A stretch of DNA of 64,000 nucleotides from Halapricum salinum (lineage in GTDB: Archaea > Halobacteriota > Halobacteria > Halobacteriales > Haloarculaceae). Below are positions 25,200 to 34,755 of this stretch, piece after piece. The stretch is taken from the NCBI RefSeq assembly GCF_004799665.1, contig NZ_CP031310.1, forward strand, positions 2,596,887-2,660,886, given 5' to 3'. Position 1 is the stretch's first letter; each line of letters begins with the position of its first letter. The translations under genes were made by a program, and so were the position numbers. The notes beneath the pieces were generated by a model. The model had not been told where the DNA came from and made no database searches. It saw nothing but the letters and a program-made list of their open reading frames with translations.

Positions 25200-25661
25200 A
25201 TGGTCCGCGTGACAGGCGCGTGGTCGCACTCGGAGGCCGAGGCGTTTCTCGAGACGACGACCGTCCCGATCAGAGTGGCGTGTCACACGCCAGCGGACGG
25301 GCTATGGATGCTCTCGCTGTGGTATCGATACGACGAGGGAACAATCGCTTGCGCCACGAGCGCCGACGCCGAGATCGTCCGCTACCTCCGGAGTGATCCG
25401 AACGTCGCGTTCGAAATATCCGTCAACCAGCCACCGTACCGTGGAGTCCGTGGCGCAGGCACAGCTCGCCTCGAACCCGACGCCGAGAAGACGCTCTTGC
25501 GGGCGTTGTTCGAGCGCTACCTCGGCGGGACCGACTCCGAACTCGCAGCGACGCTGCTGGCGGATGATCGTGAGGAAGTGCGTATTCTGATCGACCCCGA
25601 GCGTCTCTACAGTTGGGACTTCAGTGGTCGTATGCCTGCGGCCGACGATCACAGCGCGTGA
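25200..25661 (+). CDS. Pyridoxamine 5'-phosphate oxidase-family protein
   Basis: The 153-residue protein has the split-barrel FMN-binding pattern: a first strand VPIRVACHTPADGLWMLSLWYRYDEGTIACAT, then PNVAFEISVNQPPYRGVRGAGTARL. The second half is helical, with a C-terminal DPERLYSWDFSGRM resembling the closing strand of the family. These proteins bind flavin or F420/heme; the actual cofactor is unknown. The ATG at 25200 follows a TATA-like CTTTTTACG by about 28 nt (leaderless). The 3' end overlaps the convergent acetyltransferase gene by 13 bp. Confidence 0.85.
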   Translation: MVRVTGAWSHSEAEAFLETTTVPIRVACHTPADGLWMLSLWYRYDEGTIACATSADAEIVRYLRSDPNVAFEISVNQPPYRGVRGAGTARLEPDAEKTLLRALFERYLGGTDSELAATLLADDREEVRILIDPERLYSWDFSGRMPAADDHSA

Positions 25662-26158
25662 AACGGGGCTGGGTGCCGAACGATCCCGCTCACCCCGTCG
25701 AGTGCGCCGGGCCAGCACGACCAGACCTGGAACGCCCCCGCCGGCGGGTCGAGATCGCTCTCGAGGCCGTATGCCGTCGCCGCCTCGAACCCGAAGCGCT
25801 CGTAGAACGCGGGATCGCCCTCCAGGACGACCGCGTCACAACCCGACCGCTTGCACGCCCGGAGCGTGGCACGGACGAGTCTCGTCCCTGTCCCTTCGTC
25901 CTGGTGCTCGGGCGCGACAGCGACCGGTCCGAGCACGGCGATCTCGACGCCCGGAGAACCGACGACCGAGGCGTTCGAGACGGCCGCGTAACCGACGACG
26001 CCGTCCTCGCGGGCGACCATCGAACACCCGGCTCGCAGATCCTCACCATCACGCAAGACTGCGGCGAGTTCCGCCTCGACCCCGTCTTCGAAGGCCGCCC
26101 GTAGCAGGCGCTCGATCGCTGGTTCGTCGTCCGGCATCGTGGGCTCGATGTCGACCAC
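25649..26158 (-). CDS. GNAT-family N-acetyltransferase
   Basis: The 169-residue protein has the GNAT core: IEPTMPDDEPAIERLLRAAF at the start, the strand AVLGPVAVAPEHQDEGTGTRLVRATL with the acetyl-CoA pyrophosphate loop (Q-x-x-G-x-G/T, about residues 85-91), and GDPAFYERFGFEAA near 115. It resembles the YhbS-like group. The start is GTG at 26158; the ATG at 26137 is an alternative. The substrate is unknown. It is convergent with the PNPOx-family gene. Confidence 0.9.
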   Translation of the reverse strand: MVDIEPTMPDDEPAIERLLRAAFEDGVEAELAAVLRDGEDLRAGCSMVAREDGVVGYAAVSNASVVGSPGVEIAVLGPVAVAPEHQDEGTGTRLVRATLRACKRSGCDAVVLEGDPAFYERFGFEAATAYGLESDLDPPAGAFQVWSCWPGALDGVSGIVRHPAPFHAL

Positions 26159-26283
26159 GTGCGTCGGTCGTCCGGGGCGGCAAAAAAACCGTCCGGAACG
26201 CAGCCCGGCTCGCTACCTGCCAGATGGCGCGTCATACAGACGAGAATGGCCTCGCGAGCGGAATACTGATTGCAGTTTCATGG

Positions 26284-26676
26284 CTACTGCTCGTCGTAGG
26301 AGACTGGCTGATAGTCGAGGACGTCGACCCCGCCCAGCGAGACTGCGTCCGGGTGGTGGTCTCCCCGTGGGTCGTGATAGCCGGCGGGTTCGAGCGTCGC
26401 CGCGACGACTGATTGCTCGTCGGTCGTCGGCCACATCGTCGCCGTGACCGACTGCTGTTCGTGGCGGGCACAGTAGACGCCGTACAGCTCCCAGGTATGG
26501 CCCTCGTAACACGACAACGCAGCGGTCACCTCGTCGCCGGCGCCGAGCGTCGCCCCACACTGCGAGCAGGCGACCGCTCCGTCGGCGAGATCGAAGTCGA
26601 CGGCGTAGCCACCGGCGACCATCCCGGTCACCGCGCGAGCGACCCTGGACTCGGCCTCGGCGGTCGACTCCGTCAT
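26284..26676 (-). CDS. Conserved hypothetical protein with putative zinc site
   Basis: A 130-residue protein. Four potential ligands lie in two pairs: C-x2-C in ACSQCGATL (about residues 37-40) and Cys56/Cys69 in ALSCYEGH and YGVYCARHE. This is consistent with a small treble-clef or ribbon. There is no signal peptide or membrane segment, and the C-terminal third is acidic. I do not recognise the family. It lies upstream, on the same strand, of the GNAT gene but with a separate spacer; its own promoter region (GTGTTCTACTCCCACATATAG near 26690-26710) is AT-rich. The ATG at 26676 begins the natural N-terminus. Confidence 0.7.
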   Translation of the reverse strand: MTESTAEAESRVARAVTGMVAGGYAVDFDLADGAVACSQCGATLGAGDEVTAALSCYEGHTWELYGVYCARHEQQSVTATMWPTTDEQSVVAATLEPAGYHDPRGDHHPDAVSLGGVDVLDYQPVSYDEQ

Positions 26677-26746
26677 TGCTGGCAACTGTGTTCTACTCCC
26701 ACATATAGCTACGCTCGACGCGACTCCCTGGCCGCTCCCAGCGGGG

Positions 26747-27796
26747 CTACTCGCCAGCCCGTTCGCGAGCGGCGGCGACCAGCAGCGGCAGCGTGATCGT
26801 CGCGTCGGCGTAGACCGAGGCGTTCCGGGCGGCCTTTTCGAGTTTGCCCCACGACCGAGCCTCGTCCAGGGTCGCGCCCGACAGGCCGCCAGTCTGGGGC
26901 GGGTCCATCGTGAGCTGGACGGCGTAGTCGTAGGCGTCTGGCGAGACCAGCATCGTCTGGAGGACGTAGTTCTTCGGGACGCCACCACCGATGACGAGTG
27001 CGCCCGCAGTGTCAGCCTCGTAGGCGAGATCGGTCAACTGCGTCATATCAGCCAGCGCGTCCAGCGAGAATTCGGAGGTCTGGTTGTACATCCAGGCCTG
27101 CAAGCCGAGAACGGAATCCTGGACGGCGGGACAGTAGATCGGGACGTCGTGCTCGGCGGCCGCGGCGGCGATCCCTGCGCCTTCGTCGATCTCTTCGCGC
27201 TCGTTGACCTCGCTGTTGGCTCGTCCGAGTTCCTCGGTGAGACGCTGGATCGAGACCAGACCTTCGTCTTCCAGCACGGGAAAGACTTCCTCGCGGAGGT
27301 GGCTCTCGAACAGTGCGAAGTACTCCTGGGGGAGATAGACGTTGTAGATCCGGTCGACCTCCTCGTCGCGCAACTGCTCGTCGTGCTCGCGTTCGGTCTT
27401 GCCCTCGGCATGGACCTGACCGTGGTGGTGCTTGCCGCCGATGGCCTCAATGGTGTCGTGGGTGAGGTTCGCGCCCGTCGTCACGAGCGCGTCGATGTGG
27501 CCGTCCCGGATCAGGTCGGCGACGATCTGTCGCATACCCGTGGGAACCATCGCACCCGCCAGTCCGACGAAAGTCGTCACGTCGTCGTCGAGCATCTCGG
27601 TATAGATGTCGACGGCCTCGTGTAAATCGGCGGCACCGACGCCGGCCTTGCCGTACTCGTCGGCGAGTTCGCCGACGGTCATGCCCGCGCGGGCCTCGGC
27701 GTGGCCGATGGGATCGTGGCTGAACGTCTCCCGGTGGGAGTCCTGGTGGCCGTGCTCGTCGCCTTCGTCTCCGCTGTGTTCGTGGTCGTCGCTCAT
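26747..27796 (-). CDS. dhs: Deoxyhypusine synthase
   Basis: The 349-residue enzyme transfers an aminobutyl group from spermidine (or agmatine in some archaea) to a lysine of initiation factor aIF5A. Family landmarks are TTGANLTHD, the NAD-binding regions including ALVIGGGVPKNY near residue 275 with the catalytic lysine, and the C-terminal GATLDEARSWGKL. The N-terminus is extended by about 35 His/Asp/Glu-rich residues. The start is the ATG at 27796; the frame stays open further upstream but this is a codon-use artefact over pdxS. It is divergent from pdxS with 117 bp between starts. Confidence 0.95.
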   Translation of the reverse strand: MSDDHEHSGDEGDEHGHQDSHRETFSHDPIGHAEARAGMTVGELADEYGKAGVGAADLHEAVDIYTEMLDDDVTTFVGLAGAMVPTGMRQIVADLIRDGHIDALVTTGANLTHDTIEAIGGKHHHGQVHAEGKTEREHDEQLRDEEVDRIYNVYLPQEYFALFESHLREEVFPVLEDEGLVSIQRLTEELGRANSEVNEREEIDEGAGIAAAAAEHDVPIYCPAVQDSVLGLQAWMYNQTSEFSLDALADMTQLTDLAYEADTAGALVIGGGVPKNYVLQTMLVSPDAYDYAVQLTMDPPQTGGLSGATLDEARSWGKLEKAARNASVYADATITLPLLVAAARERAGE

Positions 27797-27913
27797 TTGT
27801 CGAACGTGAGACGGGCAGGGTGTTGAACGCCGCGGTCTCCGAACAGGGTCGCACGTCCCTCCCGACGCCGGCCAAAGAACACGGCTAAGTGAATCCACAC
27901 CCAAGAACGCGCC

Positions 27914-28816
27914 ATGTCCGAAGATCTCGAAGACCTGAAGCGCGGGACCGAACTGGTCAAGCGCGGCTTCGCGAAGATGCAGAAAGGCGGCGTCATCATG
28001 GACGTCGTCGACCCCGAACAGGCCCGGATCGCCGAAGACGTCGGCGCGGTCGCAGTCATGAACCTCGAAGCTGTCCCGGCCGACATCCGCAAGCGCGGTG
28101 GTGTTTCCCGGATGGCCGATCCCTCGTCGCTCCAGGCCGTCATCGACGAAGTCTCGATCCCGGTGATGGGCAAGGCCCGTATCGGTCATATCAAAGAGGC
28201 CCAGATCCTCGAAGCGGCCGGTGCGGACATGGTCGACGAGAGCGAGGTCCTCACACCGGCCGACGACCGGTATCACATCGACAAGCGCGACTTCACCGCA
28301 CCGTTCGTCTGCGGCGCACGCAACCTCGGCGAAGCCCTTCGACGCATCGACGAGGGTGCGGCGATGATCCGCACCAAGGGCGAGGCCGGTACCGGCGACG
28401 TCAACCAGGCCGTCCACCACCAGCGCAACATCAAGGGCGCGATCCGCAAGCTCGAAGGCATGTCCCACGAGGAGCGCGAGAAGTGGGCCCGCGAGCACGA
28501 AGCGCCCGCCGAACTGGTCCACGAGACCGCCGACATGGGCCGGCTCCCGGTCGTCAACTTCGCGGCCGGCGGCATCGCGACGCCTGCCGACGCCGCGCTG
28601 ATGATGCACCACGGCTGTGACGGTATCTTCGTCGGCTCGGGCATCTTCGGCGCGGAGGACCCCCGCGCGATGGGGACCGCGATCGTCGAGGCCGTCAACA
28701 ACTGGGACGACCCCGAAAAGCTCGTGGAGATCTCCTCGAATATCGGCGCTGGCATGAAAGGTGACGCCAACGTCGACCTGCCTGAAGAAGAGAAGATGCA
28801 GGGTCGCGGCGTCTAG
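27914..28816 (+). CDS. pdxS: Pyridoxal 5'-phosphate synthase lyase subunit
   Basis: The 300-residue TIM-barrel protein combines ribose 5-phosphate, glyceraldehyde 3-phosphate and ammonia into PLP. Signatures are [21 protein letters not shown], the Schiff-base lysine in [11 protein letters not shown] near residue 86, the second lysine in [12 protein letters not shown] near 154, and [16 protein letters not shown] near 215. Normally it works with the glutaminase PdxT, which is not encoded next to it here. It should assemble as a dodecamer in the cytosol. The 3' end overlaps the convergent CNNM-type gene by 4 bp. Confidence 0.97.
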   Translation: MSEDLEDLKRGTELVKRGFAKMQKGGVIMDVVDPEQARIAEDVGAVAVMNLEAVPADIRKRGGVSRMADPSSLQAVIDEVSIPVMGKARIGHIKEAQILEAAGADMVDESEVLTPADDRYHIDKRDFTAPFVCGARNLGEALRRIDEGAAMIRTKGEAGTGDVNQAVHHQRNIKGAIRKLEGMSHEEREKWAREHEAPAELVHETADMGRLPVVNFAAGGIATPADAALMMHHGCDGIFVGSGIFGAEDPRAMGTAIVEAVNNWDDPEKLVEISSNIGAGMKGDANVDLPEEEKMQGRGV

Positions 28817-29877
28817 AGTTCGCGGTCCATCGGATCTTCTAATTCGCCGAGGACTTCCTCGAAGGCGTCGGTCGCCGTCAGCAGGCCGACGACGTCACCG
28901 TCGTCGAGCACCAGCGCGAGTTCCTGATTCTCGGCCTGACACTGGTCGATGAAGTCGCTGACCGAGGTGTCCGAAGCGACGGTCAGCGGCGGCGTTGCGA
29001 GCTCTTCGAAGCTCGTCTCACCGCTCTCTAGCTCGTCGAGGTTGTGCAGCACGGTCGGTGCGTAGACGATCCCGACGAACTCCTCCAGGTCGCCCTCGAC
29101 CAGCGGGAAGCGGACGTGTGGCGTCCCTTCCATGCGTTCGAGATTCTCCTCCAGACTCGCGTCCGTCGAGAGCGCGACGATATCTTCGCTTCCGACCATG
29201 ATCTCCTCGACGGCGATCTCACCGACCTCCAGCGCGTTCATGACCTCATCACGGCGCTCCTCGGAGACTTCGCCCTCCTGCAGCAGCGAGTCCATGCGGT
29301 TGCGAAGCTGGGCGCGCGATTCGATGACGTCCTCTTCGGTTTCGAGCCACGCGCCAGTCATCTCGACGCCGAAGAGTTTGAGCGTGTACTTTGCGACGGC
29401 GTCACCGAGCTTGATGATCGGCGAGATCAGGACGTAGAACCAGTGCAGCGGCGTCGCACCGTAGCGACAGACGAACCGCGAACGCTCGACACCGAGGTAA
29501 GTCGGCGTCTGCTCACCGTGGGTGAGGTGAACGAGGTTGATGATCAGATACGCGATGAACGCCCCGGCACCGACCGTCGCGAGCGTCGTCCCGGCGAACA
29601 ACGGCTCGAACAGCGCCGCCAGTGCCGGCTCGGCGACGATCCCGACGGCGATACTGGAGGCCGTGATCCCGACCTGACAGGTGGTCAGGTACAGTTCGAG
29701 TTCGTTGGTCATCTCCCAGGCCCGCTCCAGCCGGGCGTCGCCGTCGACGAACTCGTCTTCGGTGAACTGGCGGGCACGAGTCAGCGCGAACTCGATCGCG
29801 ACGAAAAAGCCGTTGGCGAGAATGAGCAACAGCCCAGCGACGAGCCGCGCGCTGATCGCGACAGTGGACATCGACAT
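28813..29877 (-). CDS. CNNM/HlyC-CorC-type membrane protein (DUF21 and CBS domains)
   Basis: The 354-residue protein begins with the DUF21 transmembrane domain ([15 protein letters not shown] near residue 22, and [17 protein letters not shown] near 115), with about four membrane segments. A CBS pair follows (about residues 210-350) with a typical [10 protein letters not shown] start. The C-terminal CorC/HlyC domain is missing, as in short family members. Relatives are linked to magnesium/cobalt efflux or Na+/Mg2+ exchange; the ion here is unknown. ATG 29877 lies about 31 nt after a TATA-like CTTAACAC; the ATG 2 codons later is also possible. Confidence 0.88.
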   Translation of the reverse strand: MSMSTVAISARLVAGLLLILANGFFVAIEFALTRARQFTEDEFVDGDARLERAWEMTNELELYLTTCQVGITASSIAVGIVAEPALAALFEPLFAGTTLATVGAGAFIAYLIINLVHLTHGEQTPTYLGVERSRFVCRYGATPLHWFYVLISPIIKLGDAVAKYTLKLFGVEMTGAWLETEEDVIESRAQLRNRMDSLLQEGEVSEERRDEVMNALEVGEIAVEEIMVGSEDIVALSTDASLEENLERMEGTPHVRFPLVEGDLEEFVGIVYAPTVLHNLDELESGETSFEELATPPLTVASDTSVSDFIDQCQAENQELALVLDDGDVVGLLTATDAFEEVLGELEDPMDREL

Positions 29878-29983
29878 TACTACTCGGCGGATGAACGCCC
29901 CAGCGTGTTAAGGGTGGTGTACTGGACTGAGAGGGTCCTACGGCTGGTATTCCGGAAGCGTGCGAGTGGATTCTGGAAGCGTG

Positions 29984-30865
29984 TTAGGGGTGGTGAACGG
30001 TCGCACCCTGGCCGATCCGGGTCTGGTAGGCGCGGGCGTCGACGCCCTCGGCCTCGAAGGCGTCGAGCATGGCCGACGCCACGTGCTTGCGGTCGTGCTC
30101 GGGACAGACGGCCAGGATTGCCGGGCCTGCACCGCTGATCGTGACGCCCGTACTCCCGGCGTCGAGGGCCGCCTGTCGGACCTCGCTGTAGCCGTCGATC
30201 AGTTTCGCCCGTGCGGGCGTGACGACTGTGTCTTCCATCCCGCGGCCGATCAGTTCGGGGTCGTCTCGGTGCATGCCAGTCGTGAGGGTCGCCGCGTTGC
30301 CGACCGTCTCGACGAGCTGGTCGACACTGGTCTCCGTAGGGACCACGCGTCGTGCGTCCCGCGTCGAGACGACGATCTCGGGGAGACACGCGACGAGCGG
30401 GACGCTGGCGTCGACCTGCGTGACGCCGTCCGGTGTGGCGATCGTGAAACCACCGAGGATCGACGGCGCGACGTTGTCGTCGTGGGCGTCACCGGAGACG
30501 ACGGCTTCGCCTTTGGCGGCGATGGGGACCAGTTCCTTTCGGGTTTTGCCCCGGTCGTAGAGTTCGTTGAGCGCGACCGCGGCTGCGGCAGCGCTCGCCG
30601 CAGATGAGCCCAGCCCCGAGGCCGGGCGGATCCCCTTGTCTATCTTGATCCGGGCGGGGGCGTCTAGCGCTTCTGCGACCGCGCCGACCGTGTTCTTCTC
30701 GGGGTCCTCGGGGATGTACTGGCTGCCAGCACCCGTGACCTCGATCGTCGTCCGGTCGGCACGCTCGACCCGGACCACGTCGGCCGGGTGAGAGAGTGCG
30801 ACACCGAAGACGTCGAAGCCACTCCCCAGGTTGGCGCTCGTCGCGGGTGCCCGCACCGTCAGCAT
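29984..30865 (-). CDS. thrB: Homoserine kinase
   Basis: The 293-residue GHMP kinase phosphorylates homoserine in the threonine pathway. The phosphate-binding motif PASGLGSSAAS (about residues 85-95) and the N-terminal VRAPATSANLGSGFDVFG are diagnostic for ThrB. The C-terminal STGVTISGAGPAILAV is the third GHMP motif. The ATG at 30865 begins the conserved MLTVRAP; a start 9 codons earlier is unlikely. It is not clustered with other threonine genes here. The stop lies in a near-duplicate of the 21-bp sequence at 29902-29922. Confidence 0.95.
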   Translation of the reverse strand: MLTVRAPATSANLGSGFDVFGVALSHPADVVRVERADRTTIEVTGAGSQYIPEDPEKNTVGAVAEALDAPARIKIDKGIRPASGLGSSAASAAAAAVALNELYDRGKTRKELVPIAAKGEAVVSGDAHDDNVAPSILGGFTIATPDGVTQVDASVPLVACLPEIVVSTRDARRVVPTETSVDQLVETVGNAATLTTGMHRDDPELIGRGMEDTVVTPARAKLIDGYSEVRQAALDAGSTGVTISGAGPAILAVCPEHDRKHVASAMLDAFEAEGVDARAYQTRIGQGATVHHP

Positions 30866-30924
30866 ACCCCGCTGTTGCCGGAGTACCCGCAAAAAGGTAG
30901 CGGACTGCCGTTCCGCCGGCTAGG

Positions 30925-32841
30925 TCACGACTGCGGCGTACCGCCCTGTTTCGAGCCGGTTTCGAACCGGCCGAGCAGGTCTTGCAATCTTTCTGCACGA
31001 TCACGCAGCGACCCGATGCTCTCTGAAACCTCGGAGATGGTAGCTGTCTGCTGTTGTGCGGCTGCCGAGACTTCCTGTGCATTCTCGGCGGTTCCCTCGC
31101 TGCTCTCGGACACCTCTTCGACGATCGAGACCGTTTCTTCGGCGGTCGCCGCCTGCTCGTCCGCCGCTTTGCTGATCTCCTGTATGCCGTCGTCCGTCCG
31201 CTCGGCGTTGTCGGCGACGCGCTCGAACCGCTCGACGACCGCTTGCACGGACGCCACTCCCGCGTCCATGCGCTCGCTGGCTTTCCGAGCTTCCGCGACT
31301 GCAGTATCGGTCTGGGACTGGGTCTCCTCGATCAGTGATTGGATCTCGGCTGCCGACGTTCGCGTCTCCTCGGCGAGTTGCTTCACCTCGTCGGCGACGA
31401 CCGCGAACCCGTCTCCACCGGCCGCTCCTCCGGACTCGGCACGGGCGGCCTCGATGTTGGCGTTGAGCGCCAGCATGTTCGTCTGCTCTGCGACGTCGCC
31501 GATCACCTCCACAACCTCCCCTATCTCGTTCATTCGCTCGTCAAGCGCCTCGACGTCCGCGACTGTCGAGGCGAGTGACGCCTGGACCTCTTGGATGTCG
31601 TCGATAGCGTCCTGTGCCTCTGTTTCACCAGCTTCGGCAATCTCGGCGGTTTCCTGTGAGGCTGTCGCGACCGATTCCGCAGATGATGCGACTTCCTCGA
31701 CCGTCGCCGACAGGTCCTGCATCTCTCTCGCGACGTTCCCGAGCATCTCTCGCTGTTGGTCAGCCTCCCGGGAAATCGCTTGCATAGACGCGCTCACTTC
31801 GTTGCTCGCCCGCTCGACCTCTCCAATCCCGTCGGCCGCGTTCGTGCTCGCCTGGGAGACTGTCCCGGCGAAGGCCTGGATCTCCTCGACAGTCTCTTCC
31901 ATCTCGATGAGCATCTGGTTGAACGATGTCGCGATCTGGGCCATCGCCTCGCTGTCGGTCTCGGTGTCCAGCCTGACGTGCAGGTCTCCGTCGGCCGCCC
32001 GAGCCATCTCTTTGCTATAGGCGTCGGCCGTTGCTTCTAGCTGTTCGTTCAACTCCGCGAGTTCGGCTTGCCGTTTTTCCGCCTCGGCTTTGGCCTGCTC
32101 GGCCTCCTCGCGAGCCGCCTCGATCGCCGCGTTCTTCTCCTCCAGAGACGCCACTTCGGCGGTTTTCTCTTCGGCCTGTCGGAGTCGCTGTTTGGCCTGC
32201 TCGCGCGAGCGCATGATCGAGTACCAGTTGATCATCAGCGCCAGCGAGAGACAGAGCACGAAGACGGCGTGGATCACCGCCCACGACAGCGGGTTCTGTA
32301 TCGCCGCGGGGTGATTGTAGACGGCTGCCCCGCCGATCATCCCGAAGATGGCGTGTTGTGCGGCGACGTAGCCGACGCCGATCGCGAACGGGAGCCAGTC
32401 CTCGTAGACCGCGACGACGCCGAGCACGACGAAGAAGTGAAAGTGTGCCTCGATGAATCCGCCCGAGAAGTGCACCAGAATCGCCGAGGCAGACACCAGA
32501 CCCGTCGCCGCGAGACCGGTCCGCGCTCGCTGGGGCAGACGGGACCACGCGGCCAGCAACGTCAGGCCGAGCAGGACGGCTAACTCCGACAGGATATACG
32601 GCAGCGGAATCTCGGGGATCGTCGCCCCGGAGAACAGCGACTCGGTCCCCTCGAACAGCCCGAGGGCGAACAACAGCGGGACGTGTGCGAGCAGGAGATA
32701 GATGATGTTTCGGTGTCGACTCTGCCAACTCTCGTCCGGAATCGTCTGCCCGCTCGGGACGTACTCGAGAAACTCACGAAACCGCTTCAGAAACCCTCCT
32801 GTGTCCAGGGCATTCGATGGATCGACGGTCGCTTCGCTCAT
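30925..32841 (-). CDS. Methyl-accepting chemotaxis transducer with multi-span membrane sensor
   Basis: The 638-residue protein has about six N-terminal membrane helices (residues 45-210), a charged coiled coil (QAKQRLRQAEEKTAEV, about 215-280), a HAMP-like segment, and a C-terminal MCP signalling domain. The tip contains EQTNMLALNANIEAARAES and FAVVADEVKQLAEE, which bind CheA and CheW. The membrane part has His-rich ILVHFSGGFIEAHFHFFVVL, a pattern of MASE-like or haem/metal-sensing modules. It probably senses a signal within or across the membrane, but the ligand is unknown. No chemotaxis genes adjoin. The start is ATG at 32841. Confidence 0.93.
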   Translation of the reverse strand: MSEATVDPSNALDTGGFLKRFREFLEYVPSGQTIPDESWQSRHRNIIYLLLAHVPLLFALGLFEGTESLFSGATIPEIPLPYILSELAVLLGLTLLAAWSRLPQRARTGLAATGLVSASAILVHFSGGFIEAHFHFFVVLGVVAVYEDWLPFAIGVGYVAAQHAIFGMIGGAAVYNHPAAIQNPLSWAVIHAVFVLCLSLALMINWYSIMRSREQAKQRLRQAEEKTAEVASLEEKNAAIEAAREEAEQAKAEAEKRQAELAELNEQLEATADAYSKEMARAADGDLHVRLDTETDSEAMAQIATSFNQMLIEMEETVEEIQAFAGTVSQASTNAADGIGEVERASNEVSASMQAISREADQQREMLGNVAREMQDLSATVEEVASSAESVATASQETAEIAEAGETEAQDAIDDIQEVQASLASTVADVEALDERMNEIGEVVEVIGDVAEQTNMLALNANIEAARAESGGAAGGDGFAVVADEVKQLAEETRTSAAEIQSLIEETQSQTDTAVAEARKASERMDAGVASVQAVVERFERVADNAERTDDGIQEISKAADEQAATAEETVSIVEEVSESSEGTAENAQEVSAAAQQQTATISEVSESIGSLRDRAERLQDLLGRFETGSKQGGTPQS

Positions 32842-32946
32842 AGGTGCTCCAGACAATACCTGAGAAAAAGCGTTCGCTTCCCGCTATCAAACGTAGTAAC
32901 GGAATCGAATGAAAAGGTCTATTCGCGCGACAGCGAAAGCCTGGGT

Positions 32947-34266
32947 ATGATCGGCGTCGTCGGTGGCGGGATCGCCGGCCTCGCGGCCGCCTACCGTCTC
33001 CAGCAACGCGGCCACGAGGTACAGGTGTTCGAAGCCAGTGAGGGCCTCGGTGGCCTCGCTGCGACCTACGAGACCGCCGGCGACCGCATCGAGAAGTTCT
33101 ATCATCACCTCTCGAAGTCCGAGGAGACGATCCTCGAACTCGCCGCAGAGCTGGAAATCGACGTCGAGTGGCGCTACAAGTCCGACGCCTTCTACGTCGA
33201 GGGGACGGTCCACCCGATGGACAAACCCTGGGAGATCCTGGCCTATCCCTATCTCAGTTTCTACGACAAGTTCCGCCTGGGGATGCTCGTCAGCGAGATC
33301 GACGTCCGCGGGTGGAAACCTCGCACCGACACCTACGACAATCTGGAGGACTTCGAGGACGTCCCGATCAAGGACTTCCTGCTCGAACACACCACTCAGG
33401 GCGTCTACGAGTACTTCTGGGAACCACTGCTCGACGCGAAGTTCGGTTCGCGCAAAGAGGACGTCTCCGCCGCGTGGCTGCTCGGTCGGATCAAGTTCCG
33501 CGGCGAGCGCGACCTGCTGAAAGGCGAGCAGCTGGGCTACGTCGAGGGTTCGCTCGGACGGTTGCTCGACGCGCTCGTCGAGGCCGTCGGCCGCGAGCAC
33601 ATCACGACCGGCGCTCGGGTGACGGAACTCGACACCGCCGGCGGGGCGGTCCAGTCGCTGACTGTCGAGACCGACGCGGACGAGGGTGACGGGGCTGCGA
33701 CGACGACCCACGACGTCGACGCCGCGATCGTCGCAGCCATGCCGAACGTCCTCGAAGATCTGACCGGGTATCCCTGCGAGATCGACTTCCAGGGCACGAT
33801 CTGCTCGGTGCTCTCGCTGGATCAATCGCTGACCGACACCTACTGGCTCAACCTCATCGACGACGCGCCCTTCGGCGTGCTCATCGAGCACACCAACTTC
33901 GTCCCCGAGGAGCGCTACGGCGGCGAACACCTCTACTATCTCGCCAGCTACGTTCAGGACTACGAGGAAGCGTTGTGGAAGCGCTCGAACGACGAGGTCG
34001 AACAGCTGTGGCTCGACGGCGTGGCCGACCTCTTCCCGAAATTTGATCGCGAATCGGTCAACTGGATCGAGACGGCCAGAAACCCCAGAACCGCACCCAT
34101 CTACGAGCGCGGCTATCTCGACATGGTGGTGCCCTACGATCTGACCGAGGAAGTCGCAGACGGTATCTACTACGCCGGGATGGCCTCGCGGGCGCAGTAC
34201 CCCGAGCGTTCGCTCGACGGTGGGATCGAGGCCGGCTACGCCTGTGCGGACCTGATTAGCGAGTGA
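32947..34266 (+). CDS. FAD-dependent oxidoreductase, protoporphyrinogen-oxidase/desaturase-like
   Basis: The 439-residue flavoprotein opens with MIGVVGGGIAGLAAAYRLQQRGHEVQVFEASEGLGG, a full FAD Rossmann motif. The C-terminal FAD motif is YYAGMASRAQYPERSLDGGIEAGYACA. The middle region resembles amine oxidase/phytoene desaturase/HemY proteins. The substrate is unknown; archaea use such enzymes in carotenoid, lipid or sugar modification (for example the UDP-galactopyranose mutase-like group). The ATG at 32947 is preferred because the Rossmann fold starts there and an upstream extension runs over the chemoreceptor's promoter. Confidence 0.88.
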   Translation: MIGVVGGGIAGLAAAYRLQQRGHEVQVFEASEGLGGLAATYETAGDRIEKFYHHLSKSEETILELAAELEIDVEWRYKSDAFYVEGTVHPMDKPWEILAYPYLSFYDKFRLGMLVSEIDVRGWKPRTDTYDNLEDFEDVPIKDFLLEHTTQGVYEYFWEPLLDAKFGSRKEDVSAAWLLGRIKFRGERDLLKGEQLGYVEGSLGRLLDALVEAVGREHITTGARVTELDTAGGAVQSLTVETDADEGDGAATTTHDVDAAIVAAMPNVLEDLTGYPCEIDFQGTICSVLSLDQSLTDTYWLNLIDDAPFGVLIEHTNFVPEERYGGEHLYYLASYVQDYEEALWKRSNDEVEQLWLDGVADLFPKFDRESVNWIETARNPRTAPIYERGYLDMVVPYDLTEEVADGIYYAGMASRAQYPERSLDGGIEAGYACADLISE

Positions 34267-34281
34267 GGCCGCGGCTGGGAC

Positions 34282-34755
34282 TCACCGCGATTGTCGCCTG
34301 ACGGCCAGCCGAAGCCGGGCTTTTCCGAGTGCGTACCAGCGTCGGTAGGTCAGGAGGTACGCCATCGTCGCCGTCATCAGATAGAGGACCACACGCTCGG
34401 TGGCAATCTGCCACGACGCCGTCGTGATACCGAAATTACCCCACAGCACCCATCCGACCACGACGAATCCCACGGTCGTCACTATCCCGAAGGCGAACAG
34501 GTGGTCTCTGATCGCTGGCCGATACCGCAGGATCAGAGCCGTCATCACGACCGAGAATCCTCCGAACCACGCGAATGCACTGTCGAACCCGATTCCTGGG
34601 GTCGCCTGCAAGACGAGCCAGACCGGGTAGCAGGCAAGCGTCACGCCGAGCCACGTCGCCTGGAGTCGGTCGAGTTTGCCCAGCCCGTTTCCCATACTCT
34701 CTTTGAAACTCCGCCAGGGCCTGGGGCGCTCCTCGGGATCAGCCACTCGTCTCAC
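34282..34755 (-). CDS. Membrane protein of unknown function (cassette 1, third gene)
   Basis: The 157-residue protein has four predicted membrane helices (for example WLGVTLACYPVWLVLQ and HLFAFGIVTTVGFVVVGWVLWG) and basic ends (RLAVRRQSR). It starts with GTG at 34755, overlapping the end of the preceding membrane-protein gene by 17 bp, so the three cassette-1 genes are probably translated together. I find no known family. It is the only cassette with a third gene. Confidence 0.7.
   Translation of the reverse strand: MRRVADPEERPRPWRSFKESMGNGLGKLDRLQATWLGVTLACYPVWLVLQATPGIGFDSAFAWFGGFSVVMTALILRYRPAIRDHLFAFGIVTTVGFVVVGWVLWGNFGITTASWQIATERVVLYLMTATMAYLLTYRRWYALGKARLRLAVRRQSR

Noticed and set aside
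26747-28612. Single 621-codon frame joining deoxyhypusine synthase to upstream sequence
   Set aside because: The upstream 270 codons are antisense to pdxS, which is unmistakable; the natural start is at 27796.
32683-32946. N-terminal extension of the FAD oxidoreductase
   Set aside because: It overlaps the chemoreceptor gene on the other strand, and the Rossmann fold starts immediately at the ATG at 32947.
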